A stretch of DNA of 47,775 nt from Aquibium sp. ELW1220 (GCF_030398385.1 NZ_JAOAOQ010000043.1:1-47775); one strand, 5' to 3'; counted from the first letter of the stretch, positions 35,501 through 45,445 are shown. The notes: generated by a model not told the origin, from the sequence alone. Numbers and translations are program-made.

Positions 35501-37267
35501 ATGATCTTGCGAAGGAACCTCTTGGGCGCGGCCCTGCTTGCGCTGCTGGCCGGACAGACCGCAAGCGCGCTGGCGCAGCAGGCGACCGATGCCGTCGCGC
35601 CGGAGGCGCCGACCAGCGTCGAGGCCAAGGCCGCCGTGCGCGCCCGCAGCCAGATGGTGGTGGCCGCCAACCCGATCGCCGCCGAGGCCGGCCTCGCCGT
35701 GCTGCGCGACGGCGGCAGCGCGGCCGACGCGCTCGTCGTGGTGCAGACCGTGCTCGGCCTGGTCGAGCCGCAGTCGTCGGGCCTCGGCGGCGGCGGCTTC
35801 CTGGTCTGGCTCGACGGCGCGACCGGCAGGCTCACCACCATCGACGGGCGCGAGACCGCGCCGCTCTCCGCCACGCCCGACCTGTTTGTCGGCGCCGACG
35901 GCAAGCCGCTGGGCTTCTTCGAGGCGGTCGTCGGCGGCCGTTCGGTCGGAACCCCGGGCATCGTGAGGCTGATGGAGACGATCCACGCTTCCCATGGCCG
36001 CAAGCCGTGGGCCGAGCTGTTCGAGCCGGCGGCGCGGCTGGCCGAAACGGGCTTTGCCGTCTCGGCGCGCCTGGCCAGCCTGATCGCCGAGGACGGCGAA
36101 AGGCTGGCCGGCCAACCCAGCACCCGCACCTATTTCTTCGACGCCGCCGGTGCGCCGCTGGCCGAAGGCGCGCGCCTCGCCAATCCGGACTATGCCGACA
36201 CGCTGCGGCTGATAGGTCGCGAAGGGCCGGACGCATTCTACCAGGGGCCGGTCGCCGAGGCGATCGTTGCGGCCGTCGCCTCCCACCCGACCAATCCGGG
36301 CCGGCTCACGCGCGCCGATCTCGCCGCCTACGAGGTGCAGGAACGGCCCGCCGTCTGCGCGCCCTATCGGGGCTTCGACGTCTGCGGCATGGGGCCGCCC
36401 TCCTCCGGCGCGCTCGCGATCGGTCAGATCCTCGGCATGCTCGAAGGCTTCGATCTCGGCACGCTCGGCCCGTCGGACCCGCAGAGCTGGCGTCTGTTCG
36501 GCGACGCTACCCGGCTCGCCTTCGCCGACCGCGGCCGCTACGTCGCCGATTCGGATTTCGTCGACATCCCCGAAGGCCTCCTCGACGCCCGCTATCTCGC
36601 ATCGCGCGCGGCACTGCTGAAGCGCGACACCGCCCTGCCCGCCGATCTCGCCGGCCCGGGCGAGCCGCCCTGGGACAAGGCGCAGCTGCGCCTCGACGGA
36701 GAGAGCCTGGAGGTGCCGGCCACGACGCATTTCGTCATCGTCGATGCCTTCGGCAACGTCGCCTCGATGACGAGTTCGGTGGAAAACGCCTTCGGCGCGC
36801 GGCTGATGGCGGCGGGCTTCCTGCTCAACAACCAGTTGACCGACTTCTCCTTCTCGCCCCAGGAAAACGGCACGGCGGTGGCCAACCGGGTCGAGCCCGG
36901 CAAGCGGCCGCGCTCGTCGATGTCGCCCACCATCGTCATGAAGGACGGCAGGCCCGCCTTCGCGCTAGGCTCGCCCGGCGGCAGCACGATCATTCCCTAT
37001 GTCGCGCAGGCGCTGATCGCGCTGATCGACTGGCGCATGGACATCCAGGAGGCCGTGGCGCTGCCTCACCTCGCAAACCGCTTCGGCCGCTACGAGGTCG
37101 AAGCCGGGACGATGGCCGAAGCGCTCGCCGACGACCTCGCGGCGCTGGGCTACGAGGTCAAGGCGACCGGCATGAACTCCGGCCTGCACGGCGTCTCCTT
37201 CATCGGCGACGGGACGCTGGAAGGCGGCGCCGACCCCCGCCGCGAGGGCGTGGCCGTCGGCGACTGA
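35501..37267 (+). CDS. ggt: Gamma-glutamyltranspeptidase
   Basis: 588 residues from the ATG at 35501. A signal peptide (MILRRNLLGAALLALLAGQT...ALAQ) sends it to the periplasm. The precursor cuts itself before the Thr of PATTHFVIVDAFGN near residue 408, which becomes the nucleophile of the small subunit. MTSSVENAFGARL, PRSSMSPTIV and LGSPGGSTII are the further substrate-binding motifs. The enzyme breaks down glutathione and related gamma-glutamyl compounds. The longer frame upstream (from 34796) reads through lipB in another frame and is not coding. Confidence 0.95.
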   Translation: MILRRNLLGAALLALLAGQTASALAQQATDAVAPEAPTSVEAKAAVRARSQMVVAANPIAAEAGLAVLRDGGSAADALVVVQTVLGLVEPQSSGLGGGGFLVWLDGATGRLTTIDGRETAPLSATPDLFVGADGKPLGFFEAVVGGRSVGTPGIVRLMETIHASHGRKPWAELFEPAARLAETGFAVSARLASLIAEDGERLAGQPSTRTYFFDAAGAPLAEGARLANPDYADTLRLIGREGPDAFYQGPVAEAIVAAVASHPTNPGRLTRADLAAYEVQERPAVCAPYRGFDVCGMGPPSSGALAIGQILGMLEGFDLGTLGPSDPQSWRLFGDATRLAFADRGRYVADSDFVDIPEGLLDARYLASRAALLKRDTALPADLAGPGEPPWDKAQLRLDGESLEVPATTHFVIVDAFGNVASMTSSVENAFGARLMAAGFLLNNQLTDFSFSPQENGTAVANRVEPGKRPRSSMSPTIVMKDGRPAFALGSPGGSTIIPYVAQALIALIDWRMDIQEAVALPHLANRFGRYEVEAGTMAEALADDLAALGYEVKATGMNSGLHGVSFIGDGTLEGGADPRREGVAVGD

Positions 37268-37749
37268 GGCCGCCGTTCGGGACAAGGCAGCGACGCAATG
37301 CCGACGCGGCGCGACCGCCAGGGATTGGCGCGTCGCGAACCCGGAACATCCGAGGCGTCCACATCGGATGCCAGCCAACCCCGCCCTTGTCAGGGGATCT
37401 GCGACCTTGCGCGGTTGGCGCTTCGGCGTGCTCCGCGCGACAGCAAGATCGTCGAGACGCCAGCAGATCCCCGCTCCGAACCTGAGGATGACGGCGCTGT
37501 GGATCTACGGCGACGGTCAGCCGTCAGAGCCGGCGGTATGAATTATCGCAGGGCAGTTCCCGGGCGGGACTGTGGTCCGGTGGGGAACCGGAGCAACGCC
37601 GGGGGCAAGGCGTGGGAACGGGCCGCCTGGCGGGAACTGCCCTGCCTCCCGGACCGCGACAAGGCAGTGCGGCGGCACGGGAAAGCGCAATATGGAGGTC
37701 GCGAATGCCGGCGCGTCGACCGCCGGCGTGCGACGACAGAGGGTCCGTC
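37268..37749. other. Intergenic region after ggt with no supported gene
   Basis: About 480 bases. Open frames exist on both strands, but they are arginine-rich, overlap each other and have no ribosome site or domain. I see no tRNA or strong terminator in it. Confidence 0.5.
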
Positions 37750-37836
37750 TCAGTAGGCGCCGATCCACATCGCCATCGAGACGATGAACAGGCTGACCGC
37801 GACGAGCGAAGCGACATCTTGAAGAAGGTCGGACAT
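37750..37836 (-). CDS. Tiny membrane protein (28 aa)
   Basis: 28 residues: a short polar start (MSDLLQDVAS), one hydrophobic helix (LVAVSLFIVSMAMWIGA) and a final Tyr. GGGAGAG sits seven bases before the ATG. A single-pass inner-membrane peptide is the likely product. I do not recognise it as a named family, but the good start site, the clean helix and the absence of any competing frame make it plausible. It stands alone, so its role is open. Confidence 0.5.
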   Translation of the reverse strand: MSDLLQDVASLVAVSLFIVSMAMWIGAY

Positions 37837-38474
37837 GAATCTCTCCCGTTTTCTGTCTATAAAGACATCATGTTCATGTTTTGTTCTTTTCGCAAGCGGA
37901 TTCGACCGCTACCGTGGCAGGCACTGACGGCTGCTGACATGACGGTAAACGAAAGGTTGAGCCGCGCCGGATATGGTAGCCTTCGTTGCGCCGTGCCCGT
38001 GCGGGTCAGCGAGGGGCTCGTCCCGCACGCAGGCCCATGAGCGCTCCGTCCGAGGTGCAGTGTACCCGCGGTCTTCATCGCATGGTGCAGGCCAACCACC
38101 ATCCCGATCGGGCAGGTGGAGGATGAGGCTCCAGCGACTGCGGCGCCAATCCTCCGACCCGACGACGTGGGGGGAGGTGTCGAGCGAAGCGAGGCGGAGT
38201 GGGGACCCCGCCCGAACGAGCCTCAGGCGCCGCTGGCCCGGCCGAACCGCGAAGAAAACGAAGCGCTGCAGTTTCCACAGCCGAGAGACCGTCTCGGCTG
38301 CGTCGTCGCAGAGGCCATGCCTATGCGAGCCCCCCTCCGTCGTGGCTGCGCGAGCCCCCCTCCTCCCCACTACGTGGGTCGAGGATGAGGGACCGACGTC
38401 ATCCCGGAACACCGGTCAAGCGCAGCGGAGACCGACGTATCCGGCAATCCATTATTCGTGGTCGGCCCGGTCGA
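37837..38474. repeat. Long intergenic region with repeats and an inverted repeat
   Basis: About 640 bases between the tiny gene and nuoD. It holds GCGAGCCCCCCTCC twice, at 38325-38338 and 38350-38363, and a perfect 9-base inverted repeat, CAGCCGAGA at 38278-38286 with 38292-38300. Mixed segments such as GAGCGAAGCGAGGCGGAG at about 38180 are typical of dispersed intergenic repeats in rhizobial genomes. No gene is supported; the frames seen here are low-complexity. Confidence 0.5.
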
Positions 38475-39665
38475 CTACCGGTCCACCTCGCCGAACACGA
38501 TGTCGAGCGAGCCCAGCACGGCCGAGACGTCGGCCAGCATGTGGCCGCGGCACATGAAATCCATGGCCTGGAGATGCGCGAAGCCCGGTGCGCGCAGCTT
38601 GCAGCGATAGGGCTTGTTGGTGCCGTCGGAGACGAGATAGACGCCGAACTCGCCCTTCGGCGCCTCGACTGCTGCATAGACTTCGCCGGCCGGCACCCGG
38701 TAGCCCTCGGTGTAGAGCTTGAAATGATGGATCAGGGATTCCATCGAGCGCTTCATGGCGCCCCGCTTCGGCGGTACCACCTTGCCGTCCTGGTTCGACA
38801 CCGGCCCGGTCCGTTCCGTCGAGAGAAGCCGGTTCACGCATTGCCGCATGATCGCTGCCGACTGCCGCATCTCTTCCATGCGGATCAGGTAGCGGTCGTA
38901 GCAGTCGCCGTTCTTGCCGATCGGGATCTGGAAATCCATCTCCGAGTAGCATTCATAGGGCTGCGACTTGCGCAGATCCCAGCGAGCGCCGGAACCCCGC
39001 ACCATCACGCCCGAGAAACCCCAGGCCCAGGCGTCCTCGAGGCTGACCACGCCGATGTCGACGTTGCGCTGCTTGAAGATGCGGTTCTCGGTCAGGAGTT
39101 CGTCGAGATCGGCTACCGTCTGCAGGAACGGGTCGATCCACTTGCCGATGTCCTCGACCAGACTGTCGGGAATGTCCTGGTGCACGCCGCCCGGCCGGAA
39201 ATAGGCCGCATGCATGCGCGCGCCCGACGCCCGCTCGTAGAACACCATCAGCTTCTCGCGCTCCTCGAAGCCCCATAGCGGCGGCGTCAGCGCGCCGATG
39301 TCCAGGGCCTGCGTGGTCACGTTGAGCAGGTGCGAAAGGATACGGCCGATCTCGGAATAAAGCACCCGGATCACCTGCCCGCGCTTCGGAACCTCGATGC
39401 CGAGCAACCGCTCGGTGGCGAGTGCGAAGGCATGTTCCTGGTTCATCGGCGCGACATAGTCGAGCCGGTCGAAATAGGGCACGGCCTGCAGGTAGGTCTT
39501 CTGCTCGATCAGCTTTTCGGTGCCGCGGTGCAGCAGCCCGATATGCGGATCGACGCGGGTCACCACCTCGCCGTCGAGTTCCAGCACGAGGCGCAGCACG
39601 CCGTGTGCGGCCGGATGCTGCGGGCCGAAATTGATGTTGAAATTGCGTACGTTGTGCTCGGTCAT
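38475..39665 (-). CDS. nuoD: NADH-quinone oxidoreductase subunit D (complex I)
   Basis: 396 residues, the normal size of the separate NuoD of alphaproteobacteria. It is the 49-kDa subunit of the peripheral arm, lining the quinone site with Nuo[15 protein letters not shown] at the start carries the conserved His of the quinone pocket. [16 protein letters not shown] and [11 protein letters not shown] are family motifs. It is the last gene of this part of the operon; the usual next gene, nuoE, is not present downstream to 37837. Confidence 0.96.
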   Translation of the reverse strand: MTEHNVRNFNINFGPQHPAAHGVLRLVLELDGEVVTRVDPHIGLLHRGTEKLIEQKTYLQAVPYFDRLDYVAPMNQEHAFALATERLLGIEVPKRGQVIRVLYSEIGRILSHLLNVTTQALDIGALTPPLWGFEEREKLMVFYERASGARMHAAYFRPGGVHQDIPDSLVEDIGKWIDPFLQTVADLDELLTENRIFKQRNVDIGVVSLEDAWAWGFSGVMVRGSGARWDLRKSQPYECYSEMDFQIPIGKNGDCYDRYLIRMEEMRQSAAIMRQCVNRLLSTERTGPVSNQDGKVVPPKRGAMKRSMESLIHHFKLYTEGYRVPAGEVYAAVEAPKGEFGVYLVSDGTNKPYRCKLRAPGFAHLQAMDFMCRGHMLADVSAVLGSLDIVFGEVDR

Positions 39666-39741
39666 TATCCTGCTTCCCGAACCCGCCTCGACGCCCAGGC
39701 GTCGATGAATGAAATCGACGCCAGCGCGTCCATCGTCCCGA

Positions 39742-39924
39742 TCATCCCGACAGCAGAGCGCCGCCGCCGAACAGCCAGAAGGCCAGCGCCGCGATGATCA
39801 GCGCCACCAGCACCTTGCCCGTCGCGTCGCTGGCGAAAGGTCGGCCCGAGAGCTTCGACACCACGGACCAGATCGCTGCCACGGCCAGCGCGGCCAGCAG
39901 CGCAAAGAAGACGAGCCGCAGCAC
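39742..39924 (-). CDS. Small two-helix membrane protein inside the nuo operon
   Basis: 60 residues with two hydrophobic helices: [19 protein letters not shown] at about 4-22 and [20 protein letters not shown] at about 38-57. It lies between nuoC and nuoD on the same strand. It is not one of the known complex I subunits. Similar small genes occur at this place in related genomes, but I cannot name a family. Confidence 0.6.
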   Translation of the reverse strand: MLRLVFFALLAALAVAAIWSVVSKLSGRPFASDATGKVLVALIIAALAFWLFGGGALLSG

Positions 39925-39939
39925 CGGCCGCCGCCACCG

Positions 39940-40539
39940 CTACTTCGCCTTCTCGTCCCCCGGCAGCACGTAGTCCGTGCCTTCCCAGGGGCTGAGGAAG
40001 TCGAAGTTGCGGAATTCCTGCTTCAGTTCCACCGGTTCGTAGACGACGCGCTTCACCTCGTCGTCATAGCGGACCTCGACGAAACCCGTCACCGGAAAGT
40101 CCTTGCGCAGCGGGTGTCCTTCGAAGCCGTAATCGGTGAGGATGCGGCGCAGCTCGGGATGCCCGGTAAAGAGGATGCCGTAGAGATCGTAGGCCTCGCG
40201 CTCGAACCAGTCGGCGCCCGGAAACACCGACGTTGCCGACGGCACTGGCGTGTCCTCGTCAGTCGCGACCTTCACCCGGATGCGCATGTTCTGGCGCGGC
40301 GACAGCAGGTGGTACACCACCTCGAAGCGCTTCTCGCGCATCGGATAGTCGGCGCCGCAGATGTCGATGAACGAGATGAACTGGCACTGCACGTCCCGCT
40401 TCAGGAACGACAGCACCTCGACGATGTCTCCCGCCGCCACGGTCAGCGTCAGCTCGGCATGCGCCACGACGGCGGTCTCGATCCGGCCGTCGAGCCGCTC
40501 TTCGATATAGCCGGCCAGATCTCTCAGCGCTTCGCTCAT
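39940..40539 (-). CDS. nuoC: NADH-quinone oxidoreductase subunit C (complex I)
   Basis: 199 residues. The 30-kDa subunit signature is complete: [18 protein letters not shown] and [19 protein letters not shown]. It sits in the peripheral arm next to NuoD. In this genome C and D are separate genes, not fused as in E. coli. Its ATG overlaps the stop of orf78 (ATGA), so it is coupled to that gene. Confidence 0.96.
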   Translation of the reverse strand: MSEALRDLAGYIEERLDGRIETAVVAHAELTLTVAAGDIVEVLSFLKRDVQCQFISFIDICGADYPMREKRFEVVYHLLSPRQNMRIRVKVATDEDTPVPSATSVFPGADWFEREAYDLYGILFTGHPELRRILTDYGFEGHPLRKDFPVTGFVEVRYDDEVKRVVYEPVELKQEFRNFDFLSPWEGTDYVLPGDEKAK

Positions 40540-40772
40540 GTGTGCGTTTCCAGTTGTCGAACCCGCTCTTCGAGCGCGATGAGTCTCGTCTCCAGGTCGC
40601 GGAGACGCTCGGTTTTCGCGAGCCCCGCCGCAACCGATCGGGCAGCGTTTCCGACGGGCTTGGGATCGAGCCCCGCCAGGCGCAACAGTCCGGACTCATA
40701 GTCGTCGAGCGACAGGTTCTGCCCCTTAAGACGGCGGACCCTTGACGCGAGCGAAGCTTGGCTCCCCGTCAT
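40536..40772 (-). CDS. Small coiled-coil protein between nuoB and nuoC (orf78)
   Basis: 78 residues. The C-terminal half ([20 protein letters not shown]) is a regular heptad pattern, a short coiled coil. It overlaps nuoC (ATGA) at one end and orf76 at the other by four bases. Tight coupling on both sides shows that it is translated with complex I. The function is unknown; an assembly role or simple passenger status are both possible. Confidence 0.65.
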   Translation of the reverse strand: MTGSQASLASRVRRLKGQNLSLDDYESGLLRLAGLDPKPVGNAARSVAAGLAKTERLRDLETRLIALEERVRQLETHT

Positions 40773-40999
40773 TTGCCGCGCTCCAGCTCGTCGACCTTGC
40801 GCTCGAGCGAACCGATCCGCTCTTCATACTCGCCGATCAGCATTCGGCCCAACACGGTGTCCGCGGCGAGTGCCGAGCGGATGTTGCGCTGTCCGGACTC
40901 CAGCGCGGCGAACCGGTCGGCAGCCTCCTTGCGAAAGCTGGCGATCTCGCCCTGGATCTCGCGCAGCAGCGGCAGGATCATGTCGGCCGGCTCTGCCAT
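40769..40999 (-). CDS. Small helical protein between nuoB and orf78 (orf76)
   Basis: 76 residues from the ATG at 40999. Almost wholly helical, with LREIQGEIASFRKEAADRFA and [20 protein letters not shown] as heptad-like segments. It looks like a paralogue in design, though not in sequence, of orf78, with a C-terminal coiled coil. Only four bases separate it from the nuoB stop. The nuoB-orf76-orf78-nuoC series is unbroken. Confidence 0.65.
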   Translation of the reverse strand: MAEPADMILPLLREIQGEIASFRKEAADRFAALESGQRNIRSALAADTVLGRMLIGEYEERIGSLERKVDELERGK

Positions 41000-41003
41000 C
41001 GCC

Positions 41004-41585
41004 CTACCTCTCGATCGTGCCCGTGCGGCGGATCTTCTTCTGCAGGAGCAGGATGCCGTAGAGCAGCGCCTCGGCGGTCGGCGGGCAGCCCGGCACGTAG
41101 ATGTCGACCGGCACCACCCGGTCGCAGCCGCGCACCACCGAATAGGAATAATGGTAGTAGCCGCCGCCATTGGCGCAAGAGCCCATTGAGATGACGTAGC
41201 GCGGCTCCGGCATCTGGTCGTAGACCTTGCGCAGCGCCGGCGCCATCTTGTTGGTCAGCGTGCCAGCGACGATCATCACGTCAGACTGACGCGGCGAAGC
41301 GCGCGGTGCGATGCCGAAGCGCTCGGCATCGTAGCGCGGCATCGAGATGTGCATCATCTCCACCGCGCAGCAGGCCAGCCCAAAGGTCATCCACATCAGC
41401 GAGCCGGTACGCGCCCAAGTGATCAGCGCCTCCGAAGACGTGACGAGAAAGCCCTTGTCGGCCAGTTCCGAATTGATCTCGCCGTAGAACCGGTCGTCCG
41501 ACCCGATCGGCTTGCCGGTATTGGGATCGATGATCCCCTTCGGCTTCGGCGCGATCAGGGTCTGCGAACTATCGTTCAATCCCAT
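41004..41585 (-). CDS. nuoB: NADH-quinone oxidoreductase subunit B (complex I)
   Basis: 193 residues from the ATG at 41585, preceded by GGGAG. It carries the N2 iron-sulfur cluster next to the quinone site. LACCAVEMM (tandem Cys), [11 protein letters not shown] and [14 protein letters not shown] supply the four ligands. It overlaps the end of nuoA by ten bases. Confidence 0.96.
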   Translation of the reverse strand: MGLNDSSQTLIAPKPKGIIDPNTGKPIGSDDRFYGEINSELADKGFLVTSSEALITWARTGSLMWMTFGLACCAVEMMHISMPRYDAERFGIAPRASPRQSDVMIVAGTLTNKMAPALRKVYDQMPEPRYVISMGSCANGGGYYHYSYSVVRGCDRVVPVDIYVPGCPPTAEALLYGILLLQKKIRRTGTIER

Positions 41586-41941
41586 TCCAGCGCTCCCTTC
41601 TTCCACTCATATATGAAGCCGATCGTCAGGACGCCAAGGAAGATCATCATCGACCAGAAACCGAGCATGCCGATTTCGCCGAACGACACCGCCCAGGGAA
41701 ACAGGAAGGCCACTTCCAGATCGAAGATGATGAACAGGATCGAGACCAGATAGAACCGGATATCGAACTTCATGCGCGCATCGTCGAAGGCGTTGAAGCC
41801 GCACTCGTAGGCCGAGAGCTTCTCGGGGTCCGGGTTCTTGTAGGCGATGAGGAAGGGCGCCGCGATCAGCGCGATGCCGACTGCCATCGCCACGCCGACG
41901 AAGATCACGATGGGTAGATACGAAACGAGAAGTTCGTTCAT
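41576..41941 (-). CDS. nuoA: NADH-quinone oxidoreductase subunit A (complex I)
   Basis: 121 residues with three membrane helices. [22 protein letters not shown] is represented by its core YECGF and FDIRFYL motifs, the conserved loop that touches the quinone channel. It is the first gene of the operon. The 285 bases upstream (41942-42226) hold no gene and should carry the operon promoter. Confidence 0.95.
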   Translation of the reverse strand: MNELLVSYLPIVIFVGVAMAVGIALIAAPFLIAYKNPDPEKLSAYECGFNAFDDARMKFDIRFYLVSILFIIFDLEVAFLFPWAVSFGEIGMLGFWSMMIFLGVLTIGFIYEWKKGALEWD

Positions 41942-42226
41942 GCCTGAACCTTCCGCGGCATGCCGTCCAGTTCGACCGACCGGTCCGCCTCCGGCCACGG
42001 CCGAAGCGACGGTACGGGAAATGCGCGCGGCCTGCCCGTGTTGCAACGAGGCGAGGGTTAGCGCAGCACACCGGTCGACGCAAGCCAAAGCTTGGCAATT
42101 CTCCCGCTGCGAACGAGGAAGTCCGTCCAGCCCGCTGCGGCGAAACCGCCACGCCCGGCCGCCCCCTCCGGCCGCGCGCATGCAGGCCCGCCGCCTCCCC
42201 GCCGCCGCCGATTCGCGGCCGCCGCG

Positions 42227-43162
42227 TCAGGACGGGCGCAACGCCTCGGATCCAGCGTGGTCGTCGTCGCCGGCGGCCATCCCCAGCGCCAGCACCGCGA
42301 GGTCGGCGACCGGCAGCGGATCGACGGCGTGCCCGAGCGATTTCAGCCGGGTGACGTCGGCCACGATGCAGCGTCCCCGCGCGGTTTCGGGCCGCTCCGC
42401 CTCCCGGAATTCCACTGCCCGGCCTGAAAAGCGCAGCGTCGCGGCCACGAGCTCGCGCAGCGCAGTAGCCCGTCCGGAGCCGACATTGATCCAGGCCGGA
42501 GGCCGTGTCGGCGCCAGCGCCAGCGCAACCGTCAGCCTCGCCACCGCGGCAACCGGCAGGTAGTCGCGCCAGCCGTCCAGCGCGCCGGTCCGAACCACGG
42601 TGCGGTCCGGCGCACGCAGCTGCCGAACGACGGAGCCGAGCAGGCTGTGCGTCGGCATATCCGGCCCGATCGCGGCAAACAGGCGCAGCCCCACGGCGTC
42701 GCCGCCGGATGACGCTGCCTCGGCGATCATGTCCATCAGCTGCGCCTTGGCCCGGCCGTAGGCCGATGCCGGAAGCCGAAGCGCATCCTCGCCGAGCGGA
42801 GCGTCGGTTTCGGCCGAGCCATATTCGGCCGCGCTGCCGATGCCGACGAAACGGCAGCCTTCGACCGTCTGCGCCGCTGCCAGCAGTGCAAGCGCCGCAC
42901 CCAGCGTCACCGTCTCGTGAATGTCGTCGGCCGCAGGCGGCGGCGCGCTCGCAAGCGCCAGAACCGCACGTGGCCGCAGCCGGTCGACCACCGCCCGCGC
43001 CTCGATGGCGTCGCCGATGTCCGCGTCCAGATGCCTGACCCCGTGCAGCGCCGGCACGCTGCGGCCGAGCGAGACGACGGTCGCGCCCGCGGCCACCAGC
43101 CGCGCGGCGACCGCGCGGCCGACGAAGCCGCTCGCTCCCGTCATCAGCACAGGCCGGGTCAT
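42227..43162 (-). CDS. NAD-dependent epimerase/dehydratase
   Basis: 311 residues from the ATG at 43162. PVLMTGASGFVGRAVAARL is the Rossmann G-x-x-G-x-x-G motif. SAAEYGSAE and the Y-x-x-x-K in SAYGRAKAQL are the SDR catalytic Tyr and Lys. It acts on a nucleotide-sugar. Its start overlaps the stop of the nucleotidyltransferase gene (ATGA). It may be the last enzyme of a sugar activation pathway, but the sugar cannot be told. Confidence 0.82.
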   Translation of the reverse strand: MTRPVLMTGASGFVGRAVAARLVAAGATVVSLGRSVPALHGVRHLDADIGDAIEARAVVDRLRPRAVLALASAPPPAADDIHETVTLGAALALLAAAQTVEGCRFVGIGSAAEYGSAETDAPLGEDALRLPASAYGRAKAQLMDMIAEAASSGGDAVGLRLFAAIGPDMPTHSLLGSVVRQLRAPDRTVVRTGALDGWRDYLPVAAVARLTVALALAPTRPPAWINVGSGRATALRELVAATLRFSGRAVEFREAERPETARGRCIVADVTRLKSLGHAVDPLPVADLAVLALGMAAGDDDHAGSEALRPS

Positions 43163-43857
43163 TCGTCCTGCAGCGGCGAGACGGCGCGCGCGGCGCCGCG
43201 ATAATCCTCCACCGTCCCGACGTCCAACCACTCCGCCGTCGAGAAGAACTGCCGCACCGGCGCGTCCATGGCGATCATCCGGTCCAGGAGTTCGGGCATG
43301 TCGATGCGCCCGCCGGCCGAAGGCATCGCCGCGGCCACGGCCTCGGCGTTCAGCGCATAGGCGCCGAGCAGGATGGTGTGCCGTACCTCCGGCTTCTCGC
43401 GCAGCCGCAGCACGCGCCCCTCCGCGTCGGCCTCGACCGTCCCGAATCGCAGCCGCTCGCGCCATTCGCCTGCGGCCACCGTCGCCGCCGCGCCGCTGGC
43501 CCGATGGCTCTCGAACAGTGCGCCGAAGTCCAGCACCGTCACGATATCGCAGTTCACCACCAGGAAGTCGGGCGCCAGCCCCGCCACCAGCTGCAGTCCG
43601 CCCGCAGTGCCCAGCGGCTCGTCCTCGACGGAGAAGCGCAGCGGTACGCCGCGTCGGTCCGTCCCCAGCGCCTGTGGCAAGAGTTCGCCCATGTGGCCGG
43701 CGCAGATCACCGCTTCGGTCATGCCGCAGACGGCGAGGCGATCCAGCAGCGCGCCCACCAGCGTGGTGCCGCCCAGCGGCAGCAGTGCCTTCGGGCGTTC
43801 GCTGGTCAGCGGCGACAGCCGCGTCCCCAGCCCGCCCGCCATGATCACCACCTGCAC
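43159..43857 (-). CDS. Sugar-1-phosphate nucleotidyltransferase
   Basis: 232 residues. MQVVIMAGGLGTRLSPLTSE is the G-G-x-G-T-R-L nucleotide-binding signature, followed by RPKALLPLGG with its Lys. FLVVNCDIVTVLD holds the metal-binding Asp. It makes a nucleotide sugar (NDP-hexose or GDP-heptose) from a sugar 1-phosphate. Length and motifs are those of GlmU/HddC-like single-domain enzymes. It is in the same run as two epimerases, so these probably form a nucleotide-sugar pathway. Confidence 0.85.
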   Translation of the reverse strand: MQVVIMAGGLGTRLSPLTSERPKALLPLGGTTLVGALLDRLAVCGMTEAVICAGHMGELLPQALGTDRRGVPLRFSVEDEPLGTAGGLQLVAGLAPDFLVVNCDIVTVLDFGALFESHRASGAAATVAAGEWRERLRFGTVEADAEGRVLRLREKPEVRHTILLGAYALNAEAVAAAMPSAGGRIDMPELLDRMIAMDAPVRQFFSTAEWLDVGTVEDYRGAARAVSPLQDE

Positions 43858-43860
43858 GGA

Positions 43861-44841
43861 CTACACCCGGTAGCGGTCGTCGCGAAAGTCTTCGCGGCGA
43901 AGATGCTCGATCGTCATGGCAAGCCCCTCCTCCAGGCTCAGGCGCGGCGACCAGCCGGTCTTGCTGACGAATCGCCCGTTGTCGGCTGTCAGTCGGTCCA
44001 CCTCGCCGGCCGCCGGGCGGATCCGCTCCGGATCGGTCGCAACCTCGAGCTTGCGGCCGACGAGCCGGCCGACCACGCCGACCAGTTCCTCGATCGAGAT
44101 CGACCGGCCTGTGCCCAGATTGTAGGGTCCGAGACCGATATCCGGGCCGGTCGCCGCCAGCAGTAGCGCCGCCGCCGTATCGGCAGCGTGGGTGAAGTCA
44201 CGCTGCGGCCACAGGCTCCCCAGCCGCAACGTGTTTCCCCGCAGCGCCTGCGAGATGATCGTCGGAATCACCGCGCGCCGGCTCTGCCGCGGCCCGAAGG
44301 TGTTGAACGGCCGGATGATCGTCACCGGAAGCCCGAAGCTCAGGTGCCAGGCGCGGCCGAGCGCGTCGGCCGCCACCTTGGTCGCCGCATAGGGTGATTG
44401 CGGCTTCAGCGGATGCGTCTCGTCTATCGCCGGCGTCTCGGCGTCGCCATAGACCTCCGAGGTCGAGGCCAGCACCACGCGGCCGACCCCGCCCTGCCGC
44501 GCCGCCTCCAGCACGTTCAGCGTGCCGGTCACGTTGGTCGCGACATAGCTTTCGGGCGCCGCCAGCGAATAGGGAATGCCGATCAGCGCCGCCAGGTGGA
44601 TGACGGCCCCCGCCCCCTCCAGGATGCGCGCCAGGCTGCGGCCGTCGGTGACGTCGCCCCATTCCAGCTCTGCCTGCGCGAGCGTCTGCGGGTCGAGATG
44701 GACGAGGTTGCCGATGCCGCCATGCGAGGAATAGCGCAGCATCAGGGTCGTCGGCAGGCCGAGCGCCACGGCCGCTTCGGCGACATGGCTGCCGATGAAG
44801 CCGCCGGCCCCGGTGATCACGATACGTCCGGGTCCGGTCAC
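43861..44841 (-). CDS. NAD-dependent sugar-nucleotide epimerase/dehydratase
   Basis: 326 residues from the GTG at 44841; AGGGGA stands about eight bases ahead. IVITGAGGFIGSHVAEAAV is the Rossmann motif. LASTSEVYGDAE and SPYAATKVAADAL supply the Ser-Tyr-Lys set. Most similar in plan to UDP-glucose 4-epimerase-like or GDP-mannose dehydratase-like SDRs (RPFNTFGPRQSRRAVIPTII). The frame upstream of 44841 runs into the methyltransferase gene and is not used. It is four bases from the following nucleotidyltransferase. Confidence 0.88.
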   Translation of the reverse strand: MTGPGRIVITGAGGFIGSHVAEAAVALGLPTTLMLRYSSHGGIGNLVHLDPQTLAQAELEWGDVTDGRSLARILEGAGAVIHLAALIGIPYSLAAPESYVATNVTGTLNVLEAARQGGVGRVVLASTSEVYGDAETPAIDETHPLKPQSPYAATKVAADALGRAWHLSFGLPVTIIRPFNTFGPRQSRRAVIPTIISQALRGNTLRLGSLWPQRDFTHAADTAAALLLAATGPDIGLGPYNLGTGRSISIEELVGVVGRLVGRKLEVATDPERIRPAAGEVDRLTADNGRFVSKTGWSPRLSLEEGLAMTIEHLRREDFRDDRYRV

Positions 44842-44854
44842 CGCTGTGTTCCCC

Positions 44855-45445
44855 TCATGCCTTGCGCCCCACCCCGATGAACCGCGGTGGATCCATAACC
44901 TCAAAGACCCGCCTTTCCTCGCAGCCCTCGAGGAACACCTCCTCCACCGCCGCGCGGCTGAAGCGGTAGTAGTCGCTCGGGTAGCCGTGCAGTCCGAGCG
45001 TCGACGTCGACGCCGCCTGCGCGTCGGCGCGGTCCCCGCGGATAGAGGATGCGAGCCGCCCCCACCAGCCCCTCGCCCGGCCACGCATGGCGCCATAGCC
45101 CGGCACGCCGAGGATCATGTGCCCGCCCGGCCGCGTCACGCGTCGCATACCGGCCAGGCTCAGCCAGAACCGCGGATCGTGCTCCAGCATCGAATTGCAG
45201 AGGACGAGGTCGAACCCCTCCGCGCCGAGGACCGCCAGGTCGTTGGCATTGCCGCGCACCACCGTCACGCCCGGCGGCATCCCGCCCGCCTCGAGCCCGA
45301 AAGCCACCCGCTCGCGCGCGCCGGCCAGGGCCGGCAGGTCGATCAGCGCCGCCTCGCCCTCGTGCTGGCCGACCTCGAGAACGCGTCCGGGCGCAGGCAG
45401 CGCCGCGATCAGTCCCGCGAATGCCGCGCGGATATCAGGATGCAC
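44855..45445 (-). CDS. SAM-dependent methyltransferase, class I
   Basis: 196 residues from the GTG at 45445, with GGAGG four bases ahead. LPAPGRVLEVGQHEGEAAL is motif I of class I methyltransferases, in a less usual form (E-V-G-x-x-E). FDLVLCNSMLEHDPRFW is the D-x-V-x-x-x-x-x-L-E-H motif, and VTRPGGHMILGVPGYG the motif IV/V segment. It probably methylates a sugar. It overlaps the stop of the sulfotransferase gene by 11 bases. Confidence 0.82.
   Translation of the reverse strand: MHPDIRAAFAGLIAALPAPGRVLEVGQHEGEAALIDLPALAGARERVAFGLEAGGMPPGVTVVRGNANDLAVLGAEGFDLVLCNSMLEHDPRFWLSLAGMRRVTRPGGHMILGVPGYGAMRGRARGWWGRLASSIRGDRADAQAASTSTLGLHGYPSDYYRFSRAAVEEVFLEGCEERRVFEVMDPPRFIGVGRKA

Noticed and set aside
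37298-37756. 152-residue frame after ggt
   Set aside because: Arg-rich composition without a ribosome site, and overlapping frames on both strands are equally open.
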